A DNA stretch of 9,258 nucleotides from Collinsella sp. CAG:166 (GTDB taxonomy: Bacteria > Actinomycetota > Coriobacteriia > Coriobacteriales > Coriobacteriaceae). Shown in pieces: positions 1 through 6,157 of the stretch. Location: NCBI GenBank assembly GCA_000434535.1, contig FR878580.1:1-9258 (forward strand), read 5' to 3'. Positions within the stretch are counted from its first letter, which is position 1. Each line of letters begins with the position of its first letter. Below the pieces are notes generated by a model. That model had not been told where the DNA came from and did no database searches. It was given only the letters and a program-made list of their open reading frames with translations. A program made the translations under genes and the position numbers.

Positions 1-946
1 CTGCTGGCACGTAGGCGTCGAGCGTGGGCTGCAGATGCGCCGCGTCCACGCCCAGCTCGTGGGCGGCGAAGAAGGCTGCGGCTACGTTGTAGACCATGTA
101 CAGGCCGTTGTAGCGCGTGGCGATGTGTACGGCGGCCGCGTCGGGCGCAGATCCAAAGACCAGGTCAAAGCCGTAGCCGTCACAGCCGAGCTCCACGCCC
201 GTCACGCGACGGACAAGCCCAGGGCGGGCCCAGCCGCACGAGGGGCAATGGTATGCGCCAAGCTGTCCGTACTGCACATAGTCGTACTCCAACGGCGCGT
301 TGCACTGTGAGCAAAAACGCGAGTCGCTAATGCGGTCGGATTCGGTGTCGGTGGCGCCGTCGATGCCAAAGGCGATGCTTGCATTGGGAACGCGCGCGGC
401 GATCGCGGCACACAGCGGGTCGTCTGCGTTGTAGATGAGCGTTGTTGTCGGAGAGAGCTCCAACGCATGGGCGATGACGTCTTGGGTATGGTCGATTTCG
501 CCGTAGCGGTCTAGCTGGTCGCGGAACAGGTTGAGCAGCACAAAGTAAGTCGGCTTGAGCTTGGGCAGGACGCGCACGGTGTAGAGCTCATCGCATTCAA
601 AAACGCCCACGCGCTTGCCGCTGCTGGTGTGCTTAAGGCCGCCGCGGGCCTCGAGCAGAGCACCCACCACACCAGGTTCCATATTGTTGCCGGCACGGTT
701 GCACACCACGGTAGCGCCGCTGGCGGCAACGGCGTCGGCGATGAGGTTGGAGGTGGTGGTCTTGCCATTAGTACCGGTGATCACCACGCTGCGGTCGACA
801 AGGCCGGCGAGGTCGCTCAGCAGCTCGGGGTCGATCTTCATGGCGATGCGGCCGGGGAGTACGCCGCCCTGGCGCTTAAGGACGGAGCGCAGCCCCCAGC
901 GGGCGATATCGCTCGAGGTACAGGCAAGAGATGAGCGGAGGTTCAT
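1..946 (-). CDS. murT: MurT, Mur-ligase-like subunit of lipid II isoglutaminyl synthase (partial, C-terminus off the left edge)
   Basis: MurT works with the glutaminase GatD to amidate the D-glutamate of the lipid II stem peptide, using ATP, in the cytoplasm. The frame is open from ATG at 946 to the left edge, giving 315 codons; the family is usually somewhat over 400 residues, so roughly the last quarter is missing. Visible: ATP-binding loop GTNGKTTT at residues 58-65, the Mur-ligase segment NLFRDQLDRYGE at 139-150, and a four-cysteine zinc ribbon (C212, C215, C234, C237) inserted in the central domain. That ribbon is the hallmark separating MurT from MurC-MurF. Residues 279-290 (YNGLYMVYNVAA) resemble the conserved stretch opening the C-terminal part. 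The start is supported by AGGAA seven bases upstream. It lies 45 bp after the gene at 992-2035 with no terminator between, so it is probably the third gene of a leftward operon. gatD would be expected next but is outside the window. Confidence 0.93.
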   Translation of the reverse strand, partial: MNLRSSLACTSSDIARWGLRSVLKRQGGVLPGRIAMKIDPELLSDLAGLVDRSVVITGTNGKTTTSNLIADAVAASGATVVCNRAGNNMEPGVVGALLEARGGLKHTSSGKRVGVFECDELYTVRVLPKLKPTYFVLLNLFRDQLDRYGEIDHTQDVIAHALELSPTTTLIYNADDPLCAAIAARVPNASIAFGIDGATDTESDRISDSRFCSQCNAPLEYDYVQYGQLGAYHCPSCGWARPGLVRRVTGVELGCDGYGFDLVFGSAPDAAAVHIATRYNGLYMVYNVAAAFFAAHELGVDAAHLQPTLDAYVPA

Positions 947-991
947 GAAACCGTTCCTAACGTAAACGACATGGTCGGGTCGAGTGCGTCA

Positions 992-2035
992 CTAAAAACC
1001 GTAGCGGCGCGCAAATTCCTGGGCAAGCTGCGATACGTCTTCGCAGGCATTGGCCCAGGGGGCAAAGTCGGGGGTATCCGAGATAATGCCGTCCGCTTCC
1101 CAAACGGCCTGGTGCGAAAGATCCCAGGGATCGCGTGGCTCGGGCCGGCAGGGAAGGTACGGCGTCTGGTACATGGGGTTCAGCAAGAAGAACGCGCCGC
1201 CCTCGCAGCGGTTAGCAAACTCGCGCAGCGCGCGTGTCGCCGGGCGCATCTTGTTCGTTTTGAACAGCAGAATCGTGCGGGCGAGCAGATACCAAGGAGA
1301 GTTCTCGAGTGCGTCTGCCCCGATCTCTTCCTCGAGCTGGTGGGCTAGGGCAAAAAAGCCGTCCTGATCTTCCAGACGAGCGAGGGCGAGCAACACGGTG
1401 CCTGCGGCTCGGGTGGGATAGCCTTCTGCCTTAAGGACGCGGCAGGCGTAGTTGGCGGCAGCGCGGTAGCGGGCGCTCGCCATGCACAGCTGCGAGATGG
1501 CCTCGAGCGTATGAAGCCACCCGATAAGAGCCGGCTCGCTCACGGTGAGATCGGCCGCCGTCACGCTGTCTGTCAGCACTTTGTTGGCCCAGTAGTGCGG
1601 GGCTTCCATGTCGAACCCGGGCACGCTTTGCTGCAGGTAATCGGCCGTGGTCGCCTCGAGCTTCATCAGGTCGCCCAGGCAGGCGTCAACGGGCATGTCG
1701 GCCAGGATGATGGCGAGCAGCTGGGCATCGAGGACATGCGCATCGACGCGGACGATCTTGAGCAGTTCATCACGCATATCGTCGAACAGGCGGTTGCGCG
1801 TCTGCTCAAACTCCTCGTCGCTGCCCATGTCCTCGATGCGATGGAGCTCGTCGAGCAGGTGGCGATGAACACCGGCATAGGACAGCAGCGCTTGGGCATG
1901 CTCGGACTGCGCATACTTTTGAGGATTCGCGCTAATGTCGTTATGGACAAGCTCGCGTGCTGCATCGGTGAGCTCGGGGTGCGACGCCAGATAGGTGCGC
2001 TCCAGGTAGGCGGGGATGTAGACGCTCGGATCCAT
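992..2035 (-). CDS. Hypothetical helical-repeat (TPR/ST7-like) protein, second gene of the murT operon
   Basis: A 347-residue protein with no signal peptide or membrane segment, so probably cytoplasmic. I do not recognise a specific function. It looks almost wholly helical. Residues about 166-223 read like paired TPR-type helices (a WLHTLEAISQL helix, then SARYRAAANYACRVL, then TVLLALARLE), followed by another pair near 246-276. The same order of motifs (Trp-Leu helix, RYR, then a small-residue-rich LALA.LE helix) occurs in the preceding gene, so the two appear to be distant paralogues. The pattern recalls bacterial proteins related to the ST7 family, which is inference from memory of the motif. 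The C-terminal part (about 281-347) is rich in Pro, Trp and aromatics and has no visible counterpart in the paralogue. The ATG overlaps the upstream stop codon (TAATG), and a GGGAGGGG site lies just before it, which points to translational coupling. Confidence 0.82.
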   Translation of the reverse strand: MDPSVYIPAYLERTYLASHPELTDAARELVHNDISANPQKYAQSEHAQALLSYAGVHRHLLDELHRIEDMGSDEEFEQTRNRLFDDMRDELLKIVRVDAHVLDAQLLAIILADMPVDACLGDLMKLEATTADYLQQSVPGFDMEAPHYWANKVLTDSVTAADLTVSEPALIGWLHTLEAISQLCMASARYRAAANYACRVLKAEGYPTRAAGTVLLALARLEDQDGFFALAHQLEEEIGADALENSPWYLLARTILLFKTNKMRPATRALREFANRCEGGAFFLLNPMYQTPYLPCRPEPRDPWDLSHQAVWEADGIISDTPDFAPWANACEDVSQLAQEFARRYGF

Positions 2036-3111
2036 TAGAGGTCCCCTCCCTTAAATGGAAGTCCCTGCTCGGCTGCGCGCAGGATGCGCTCGTCGATCTG
2101 GGAACGCACGATATCGTTGGTGGCGACCCAGGCGGCAAAGCTGGCGTTGTCGGGGGCGCCCAGGCCCTCCTGCAGCACCGGCGTCGCCTCGGACAGCGCG
2201 AGGACAAGCTCGTCGGTGGAGCCTACGCCTACGTTGACGCGGGCATAGACGCCATCGGGAAACTCGGTTTGGAAGTAGAGTGCCTCGGCTGCGTGCGGAC
2301 ACGAGCGTGCAAGGATGCGCAAGTAGTGCTCGGCACCCTCGTAGTCCAGCTCGCGCCAGGCAGCGCTCATCAGCGCGATGAGCGTCCACGGGTCCAAGTC
2401 GCGCTCCGCATCCTTGGGACGACGGCGCAGCGGCGTGTTGGCGAGATAGGGGACGGAGTGGGCAGAGCGAAAGCGCTTGAGCTCCTCGGCGGGGTATTCG
2501 AGCTTTGCCATGGCGAGCATCGCGGTGTGGCGGACGCCGGCAGGATCGTTGGGGGCAAAGTCGAGGCTGCGGTTTGCGGCTTCGAGCGACATGCGATAGC
2601 GGCCGCTAATGAGCGCGCGCGATGCCAAGGCGGCAAGCCAGCGCAGGTAGGGGCGGCGCATAAGGTCGCCAGCGGCCTCGCGCTCGTAGGGGTCCTGCGC
2701 CGAGGCGATCTTAAGCGCCAGATCGTGCTCCACCTCGTCGCACTTGGACACCAGATACTGCACGTATTCCTCGTTGGATTCGGCGGCGAGGGCGGTCAGC
2801 ACGCGCTGAGCGTCCCAGTTGGTGGGGTCGAGCGCGGCTGCCTCGCGGAGCATGTTCTCGGCAGCTGCCTCTTCCTGCTCTGCCTGGGTATCGTCAGGGA
2901 TAAAGGGAATGCGGTAGTCGACAGCCTCGACCACCTTGGCAATGAGGTGCCCGGCGCGGTCGCGGTCGTGCACGATGAGCGGTGCGGGGTTGCGGGTGAA
3001 TTGTTCCATCAGATGCTCTACGGCGGCAGCGTCGGTGAGCGGGATATTGTCGCGGCGCAAGGCCTCAAGAACGAGGCGATGGCAATCCTCTTGAATGGGA
3101 TCGAATGCCAT
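2035..3111 (-). CDS. Hypothetical helical-repeat (TPR/ST7-like) protein, first gene of the murT operon
   Basis: A 358-residue, probably cytoplasmic protein without signal peptide or membrane segment. Helices with TPR-like spacing occupy much of it. The clearest stretch is residues 152-206, where RRPYLRWLAALA is followed by SGRYRMSLEAANRSLDFAPND and then a helix ending LAMAKLE. This 'RPYLRWL ... GRYR.SL...L...PND..G.R' pattern resembles bacterial tetratricopeptide proteins of the ST7 type; I infer a protein-interaction role and cannot name a partner. An acidic, Ala/Glu-rich helix lies at about 73-95. The frame is open further upstream to an ATG at 3141, but those ten extra codons contain the ribosome binding site AAAGGAGG, which sits four bases before the ATG at 3111; I therefore start here. 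It overlaps the next gene by one base and is the likely first gene of the operon that ends in murT. Confidence 0.85.
   Translation of the reverse strand: MAFDPIQEDCHRLVLEALRRDNIPLTDAAAVEHLMEQFTRNPAPLIVHDRDRAGHLIAKVVEAVDYRIPFIPDDTQAEQEEAAAENMLREAAALDPTNWDAQRVLTALAAESNEEYVQYLVSKCDEVEHDLALKIASAQDPYEREAAGDLMRRPYLRWLAALASRALISGRYRMSLEAANRSLDFAPNDPAGVRHTAMLAMAKLEYPAEELKRFRSAHSVPYLANTPLRRRPKDAERDLDPWTLIALMSAAWRELDYEGAEHYLRILARSCPHAAEALYFQTEFPDGVYARVNVGVGSTDELVLALSEATPVLQEGLGAPDNASFAAWVATNDIVRSQIDERILRAAEQGLPFKGGDL
2042..2050 (-). promoter_or_regulatory. Ribosome binding site for the 992-2035 gene
   Basis: On the minus strand GGGAGGGGA lies six bases before the ATG at 2035, inside the last codons of the upstream gene. 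It supports the start and indicates independent ribosome loading in addition to coupling through the TAATG overlap. Confidence 0.75.
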
Positions 3112-3115
3112 GGGG

Positions 3116-3123
3116 CCTCCTTT
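3116..3123 (-). promoter_or_regulatory. Ribosome binding site deciding the 3111 start
   Basis: On the minus strand AAAGGAGG is followed by CCCC and the ATG at 3111. Because a longer reading frame would translate through this perfect site, it argues against the upstream ATG at 3141 and for the start at 3111. Confidence 0.85.
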
Positions 3124-3147
3124 GCTGCGGTTAGGGTTCAAATGTTT

Positions 3148-3157
3148 CTATATAAAG
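3148..3157 (-). promoter_or_regulatory. Possible -10 region of the leftward murT operon
   Basis: The most AT-rich spot upstream of the leftward operon reads CTTTATATAG on the minus strand, about 37 bases before the start codon at 3111. No good -35 hexamer sits at 16-18 bases from it, so this is only a candidate. Confidence 0.25.
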
Positions 3158-3278
3158 TTCTAGTTTACCCGCATGTGGCACAACGGGGGTGCCGCACTTG
3201 GACTTGCACCTTTGCACCACGAAGACGGATGTCGCACAAATGTCGGCACCTTGGACGACCGAGTGGTATCACGGTGCC

Positions 3279-3319
3279 GCAAACGGTCGATTTTTGGCGG
3301 CGAACGGTGCATATTTTGG
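3279..3319. repeat. Imperfect direct repeat, two copies about 21 bp apart
   Basis: GCAAACGGTCGATTTTTGG (3279-3297) is followed by GCGAACGGTGCATATTTTGG (3300-3319). The copies share AACGGT and a TTTTGG end and are offset by about two helical turns, so they could be tandem protein-binding sites or part of an intergenic repeat. Confidence 0.5.
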
Positions 3320-3360
3320 AGGGGCACGGTCCTGCCCGGGATATGTAGTCAACCTTGATA

Positions 3361-3425
3361 AAACGTTTGCCCAGCTTGGGAGTATGAATGCCGCACAAGG
3401 GTCTTCAGGGATAGAAAAAACGTTT
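3361..3425. promoter_or_regulatory. Two AAACGTTT palindromes upstream of the alcohol dehydrogenase gene, possible operators
   Basis: The perfect 8-bp palindrome AAACGTTT occurs at 3361-3368 and again at 3418-3425, each preceded by extra A residues. A CG-centred palindrome of this shape is typical of LacI/CcpA-family operators, but the flanks fit a cre consensus poorly. A binding role is inference. Confidence 0.25.
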
Positions 3426-3468
3426 CATCATTGGCGGCTTTAGGTGAATAACTGACCAACCAGAACGG

Positions 3469-3474
3469 TAAAAT
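3469..3474 (+). promoter_or_regulatory. Candidate -10 element for the alcohol dehydrogenase gene
   Basis: TAAAAT matches the TATAAT consensus at five of six positions. The best -35 candidate (TGAATA at 3445-3450, spacer 18) is weak. If used, it would give a leader of about 130 bases that includes the hairpin at 3545-3571. Confidence 0.3.
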
Positions 3475-3544
3475 AGTGTTTGTCTGAGCGTTGAGACGTT
3501 TAGACATCGCGCATTGTCATCGCCGGCAACGCGCAAACCGGTCC

Positions 3545-3571
3545 TAACGGAGCCAATTGGGTGCTCCGTTA
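3545..3571 (+). repeat. 9-bp perfect inverted repeat in the alcohol dehydrogenase leader
   Basis: TAACGGAGC (3545-3553) and GCTCCGTTA (3563-3571) are perfect complements separated by nine bases. No T-run follows, so it is not an intrinsic terminator. It could be a leader hairpin affecting mRNA stability or an operator, about 40 bases before the start codon. Confidence 0.6.
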
Positions 3572-3600
3572 TATACGCAAGTCTAAGAGGGGCTTGTTTA

Positions 3601-3605
3601 GGAGG
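3601..3605 (+). promoter_or_regulatory. Ribosome binding site deciding the 3612 start
   Basis: TAGGAGG ends at 3605, six bases before ATG at 3612. The frame is open back to an ATG at 3561, but that start would fall inside the leader hairpin and would translate through this site, so 3612 is preferred. Confidence 0.88.
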
Positions 3606-3611
3606 CACAGT

Positions 3612-4835
3612 ATGGGACGTTTTACCAATCCTCGCGATCTGTACTTTGGTGAGGGCGCTCGCCACGAGGTGAAGAACCTCAAGGGTAAGAAGGCCATCAT
3701 CGTTTCTGGCGGCAGCTCTATGCGCCGCGGCGGGTTCCTGCAGGACGTTGAGGCCGACCTCAAAGAGGCCGGCATGGAGGTCAAGCTGTTCGAGGGCGTC
3801 GAGTCCGATCCCTCCATCGAGACCGTCATGAAGGGCGCAGCCGCTATGCGCGACTTCGAGCCCGACTGGATCGTTGCTATCGGCGGCGGTTCGCCCATCG
3901 ATGCTGCTAAGGCCATGTGGGTCTTCTACGAGTATCCCGAGGAGTCCTTCGACAACATTATCCAGCCGTTCAGCTTCCCCGAGCTGCGTCAGAAGGCTCA
4001 CTTCTGCGCCATTTCCTCTACCTCCGGCACCGCTACCGAGGTCACCGCATTCTCCGTCATCACGGATTACGAAAAGGGCATCAAGTACCCGCTGGCCGAC
4101 TTCAACATCACCCCTGATGTCGCCATCGTCGACCCCGAGCTCACCTACACCATGCCCGCCAAGCTGTGCGCTCACACCGGCATGGATGCTCTGACCCACT
4201 GCATGGAGGCCTACGTTTCCACCTGCGCCTCTATGTTCACCGACGCCAACGCTCTGCACGGCATCCGCGAGATCGTTGAGTGGCTGCCCAAGTCCTATGC
4301 TGGCGACCATGAGGCCCGTCAGCACATGCACGAGGCTCAGTGCATCGCCGGTATCGCCTTCTCCTCGGGCCTGCTCGGCATCGTTCACTCCATGGCTCAC
4401 AAGACCGGTGCAGCCTTCGAGAACGGTCACATCATCCACGGTGCTGCTAACGCTATGTACCTTGGCAAGGTCATCCAGTGGAACTCCAAGGACCCGCGTG
4501 CTGCCGAGCGTTACGCTTACGTGGCCAAGGAGATCCTGCACCTTCCCGGCGAGACCAACGAGGAGCTCATCGCCGCGCTCGTCCAGAAGATTCGCGACCT
4601 CAACGACCAGCTCAACATTCCGCAGTCCATCAAGGATTACGCGAATGGTGGCGTGAAGGTCGACGCCGAGAACCCGCAGATGGTTTCCGAGGAGGAGTTC
4701 CTCGCCAAGCTGCCCGAGATCGCCGCGAACGCCGAGCAGGACGCCTGCACGCCCGAGAACCCGCGTGAGACCAAGGCTGCTGACTTCGAGAAGATCCTCA
4801 AGGCCTGCTACTACGACACCGACATCGATTTCTAA
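3612..4835 (+). CDS. Iron-containing alcohol dehydrogenase
   Basis: A 407-residue cytoplasmic NAD(P)-dependent dehydrogenase of the Fe-ADH superfamily, reducing aldehydes to alcohols (or the reverse) and so balancing NADH in fermentation. The Rossmann-like N-terminal half carries GGGSPIDAAKAM (residues 91-102) and SSTSGTATEVT (135-145). The helical C-terminal half carries the metal site: D192 and H196 in GMDALTHCMEAY, H259 in HSMAH, and H273 or H276 in NGHIIHGAANA. The stretch between HSMAH and HGAANA is three residues longer than in FucO-type enzymes. Length fits the family. Codon choice is markedly biased (AAG, GAG, ATC, AAC and CTC/CTG preferred), suggesting high expression. A strong terminator follows. 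The exact substrate (ethanol, butanol, a diol) cannot be read from the sequence, so I give no gene symbol. Confidence 0.95.
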   Translation: MGRFTNPRDLYFGEGARHEVKNLKGKKAIIVSGGSSMRRGGFLQDVEADLKEAGMEVKLFEGVESDPSIETVMKGAAAMRDFEPDWIVAIGGGSPIDAAKAMWVFYEYPEESFDNIIQPFSFPELRQKAHFCAISSTSGTATEVTAFSVITDYEKGIKYPLADFNITPDVAIVDPELTYTMPAKLCAHTGMDALTHCMEAYVSTCASMFTDANALHGIREIVEWLPKSYAGDHEARQHMHEAQCIAGIAFSSGLLGIVHSMAHKTGAAFENGHIIHGAANAMYLGKVIQWNSKDPRAAERYAYVAKEILHLPGETNEELIAALVQKIRDLNDQLNIPQSIKDYANGGVKVDAENPQMVSEEEFLAKLPEIAANAEQDACTPENPRETKAADFEKILKACYYDTDIDF

Positions 4836-4857
4836 TCGACTCTTGTTATCGTAACGA

Positions 4858-4897
4858 GGGGCTCCGCACGTATCCGTACGGAGCCCCTTTCTTTTTT
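4858..4897 (+). terminator. Intrinsic terminator after the alcohol dehydrogenase gene
   Basis: GGGGCTCCG (4858-4866) pairs perfectly with CGGAGCCCC (4879-4887). The stem continues inward as ACG/CGT after one mismatch, closes on a TATC loop, and is followed by TTTCTTTTTT (4888-4897). It ends 16 bases before the next start codon. Confidence 0.93.
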
Positions 4898-4913
4898 AGA
4901 GAATGGGATAGTT

Positions 4914-6014
4914 ATGGCTGCAATCTTCAATAGCCCCAGCAAGTACATCCAGGGTCCGGACGAGCTGGCCAAGCTCGGTTCCTATGTCGAGCCGCTCGGC
5001 GCTAAGGCCCTCGTCATCGTGACGCCTTCGGGCAAGAAGCGCGTCGGCGCCAAGATCGAGGGCGGCTTTGCCGAGGCTAAGGCCGAGCTGCTGTTTGAGG
5101 ACTTTAACGGTGAGTGCTCCAAGGGCGAGGTCGATCGCCTGGTTGCGCTCGCTCGTGACAACGGTTGCGACATCATCGTCGGCGTCGGTGGCGGCAAGAT
5201 CCTCGACACCGCGAAGGCCGTCGCCTATTACCTGGAGTCCCCGGTTATCATTTGCCCCACCATTGCTTCGACCGATGCACCGTGCTCGGCACTTTCGGTG
5301 CTCTACACCGATGACGGCCAGTTCGATAAATATCTCTTCCTTAAGGCAAACCCCAACATTGTCCTGATGGATACGACGGTTATCGCGGCGAGCCCGGTGC
5401 GCCTGACGGTTTCCGGTATGGGCGATGCGCTCGCAACCTATTTCGAGGCCCAGGCGACGCACGATGCCGACGGCGGCACCTGCGCTGGCGGCAAGGGCGG
5501 CATGGCCGGCCTGGCGCTCGCCAAGCTCTGCTACGAGACGCTTATGGCCGATGGCGTCAAGGCCAAGGTCGCGCTGGAGAAGGGTGCGCTCACGCCTGCC
5601 GTCGAGCACATCATCGAGGCCAATACGCTGCTTTCGGGCATTGGCTTTGAGAGCTCGGGCCTTGCTGCTGCTCATGCCATCCACAATGGTCTGACGATGC
5701 TGCCCGAGTGCCACAGCATGTATCACGGCGAGAAGGTCGCCTTCGGCACCATCGTCCAGCTGGTACTCGAGGATGCCCCGACCGAGAAGCTCGAGGAAGT
5801 CTTGGGCTTCTGCATTGAGCTGGGCCTGCCGGTCACGATGAAGGAACTTGGCGTTGCCGAGGTTACGCGCGAGAAGGCCATGATTGTTGCCGAGGCCGCG
5901 TGCGCGCCCGAGGACACCATGTGCAACATGCCGTTTGAGGTGACGCCCGAGATGGTCGCAAACGCCATCCTGGGTGCCGACGCACTGGGCCACTACTATC
6001 TCATGGATGAGTAA
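4914..6014 (+). CDS. gldA: Glycerol dehydrogenase (NAD-dependent, GldA type)
   Basis: A 366-residue cytoplasmic enzyme that interconverts glycerol and dihydroxyacetone with NAD(H); some relatives act on other vicinal diols. Family signs are GVGGGKILDTAKAVAYY (90-106) for NAD binding, PTIASTDAPCSALSVLYT (115-132), and the zinc ligands at the positions expected from studied GldA proteins: D171 in GMGDALATYFEA, H254 in AAAHAIHNG and H271 in YHGEK. Length and C-terminus (NMPFEVTPEMVANAI) also match. The start has only a weak upstream site (GGGA five bases before the ATG). It lies just 16 bp after the terminator of the upstream dehydrogenase, leaving no room for a separate promoter between them. 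Expression may depend on read-through or on a promoter inside the upstream region. A clear terminator follows. The family assignment is firm; the substrate is inferred. Confidence 0.94.
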   Translation: MAAIFNSPSKYIQGPDELAKLGSYVEPLGAKALVIVTPSGKKRVGAKIEGGFAEAKAELLFEDFNGECSKGEVDRLVALARDNGCDIIVGVGGGKILDTAKAVAYYLESPVIICPTIASTDAPCSALSVLYTDDGQFDKYLFLKANPNIVLMDTTVIAASPVRLTVSGMGDALATYFEAQATHDADGGTCAGGKGGMAGLALAKLCYETLMADGVKAKVALEKGALTPAVEHIIEANTLLSGIGFESSGLAAAHAIHNGLTMLPECHSMYHGEKVAFGTIVQLVLEDAPTEKLEEVLGFCIELGLPVTMKELGVAEVTREKAMIVAEAACAPEDTMCNMPFEVTPEMVANAILGADALGHYYLMDE

Positions 6015-6028
6015 ATCAAGCTAAGGAA

Positions 6029-6062
6029 GGGGAAAGCCGGCAGATGGCTTTGCCCCTTTTTT
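6029..6062 (+). terminator. Intrinsic terminator after gldA
   Basis: GGGGAAAGCC (6029-6038) pairs with GGCTTT-G-CCCC (6046-6056) with one bulged G, a seven-base loop, and six T residues at 6057-6062. It begins 14 bases after the gldA stop codon. Confidence 0.9.
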
Positions 6063-6066
6063 GCTA

Positions 6067-6127
6067 TGGTGCAAAGGGGTCTGTCTCCAATGCACAAGTT
6101 GGTGCAAGGGCAGGTTACTTTGCGCCA
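6067..6127. repeat. Nested palindromic intergenic repeat (REP-like)
   Basis: Outer arms TGGTGCAAAG (6067-6076) and CTTTGCGCCA (6118-6127) are complementary with one mismatch. Inside, TGCAC (6091-6095) pairs either with GTGCA at 6069-6073 or with GTGCA at 6102-6106, and TGGTGCAA recurs as a direct repeat at 6100-6107. This nested arrangement resembles REP/BIME-type elements mobilised by Y1 transposases, although no transposase is in the window. Confidence 0.5.
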
Positions 6128-6157
6128 ACAGTTGTTTGATGAAGGGCGGATTCTCGT

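Larger units (their letters stand above)
3158..3600. other. Noncoding region between divergent genes, repeat-rich
   Basis: This stretch, with its flanks the whole gap between the start codons at 3111 and 3612, holds no convincing gene. It is less GC-rich than the genes and has several repeat features: an imperfect bulged inverted repeat near 3175-3198 (GTGGCAC against GTGCCGCAC), CGGCACC/GGTGCCG arms around 3244-3279, an imperfect direct repeat at 3279-3319, two copies of the palindrome AAACGTTT (3361-3368 and 3418-3425), and a strong hairpin at 3545-3571. The part nearest 3165-3400 looks like a decayed or dispersed intergenic element. The part from about 3440 to 3600 probably carries the promoter and leader of the alcohol dehydrogenase gene. 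Confidence 0.6.

Noticed and set aside
615..965. Plus-strand frames of about 100-116 codons over murT
   Set aside because: They lie opposite the conserved MurT P-loop region and encode Arg/Ser/Pro-rich shadow proteins.
2269..3348. 359-codon open frame on the plus strand over the first helical-repeat gene
   Set aside because: Antisense shadow in GC-rich DNA. It lacks a ribosome site and runs through the divergent promoter region; the minus frame has a perfect ribosome site and coupling to the next gene.
3165..3398. 77-codon minus-strand frame in the intergenic region
   Set aside because: Basic and Cys-containing but without a ribosome site or domain, and it spans the repeat elements. More likely noncoding.
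3384..3443. Short 19-codon frame upstream of the alcohol dehydrogenase gene, considered as a leader peptide
   Set aside because: No ribosome binding site, no run of regulatory codons, and it ends far from any attenuator-like structure.
3165..3600. Possible riboswitch or Rex operator ahead of the alcohol dehydrogenase gene
   Set aside because: I found no TTGTGN9CACAA-type Rex box and no recognisable riboswitch core; only generic hairpins and palindromes are present.
3405..4541. 378-codon open frame on the minus strand opposite the alcohol dehydrogenase gene
   Set aside because: It is a by-product of the strong codon bias in the dehydrogenase gene. The plus frame carries all family motifs, and the minus product is low-complexity Gly/Val/Asp-rich with no recognisable domain.
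4896..5993. 365-codon open frame on the minus strand opposite gldA
   Set aside because: Antisense shadow; the plus frame has intact GldA motifs and the minus start lies inside the terminator T-run region.
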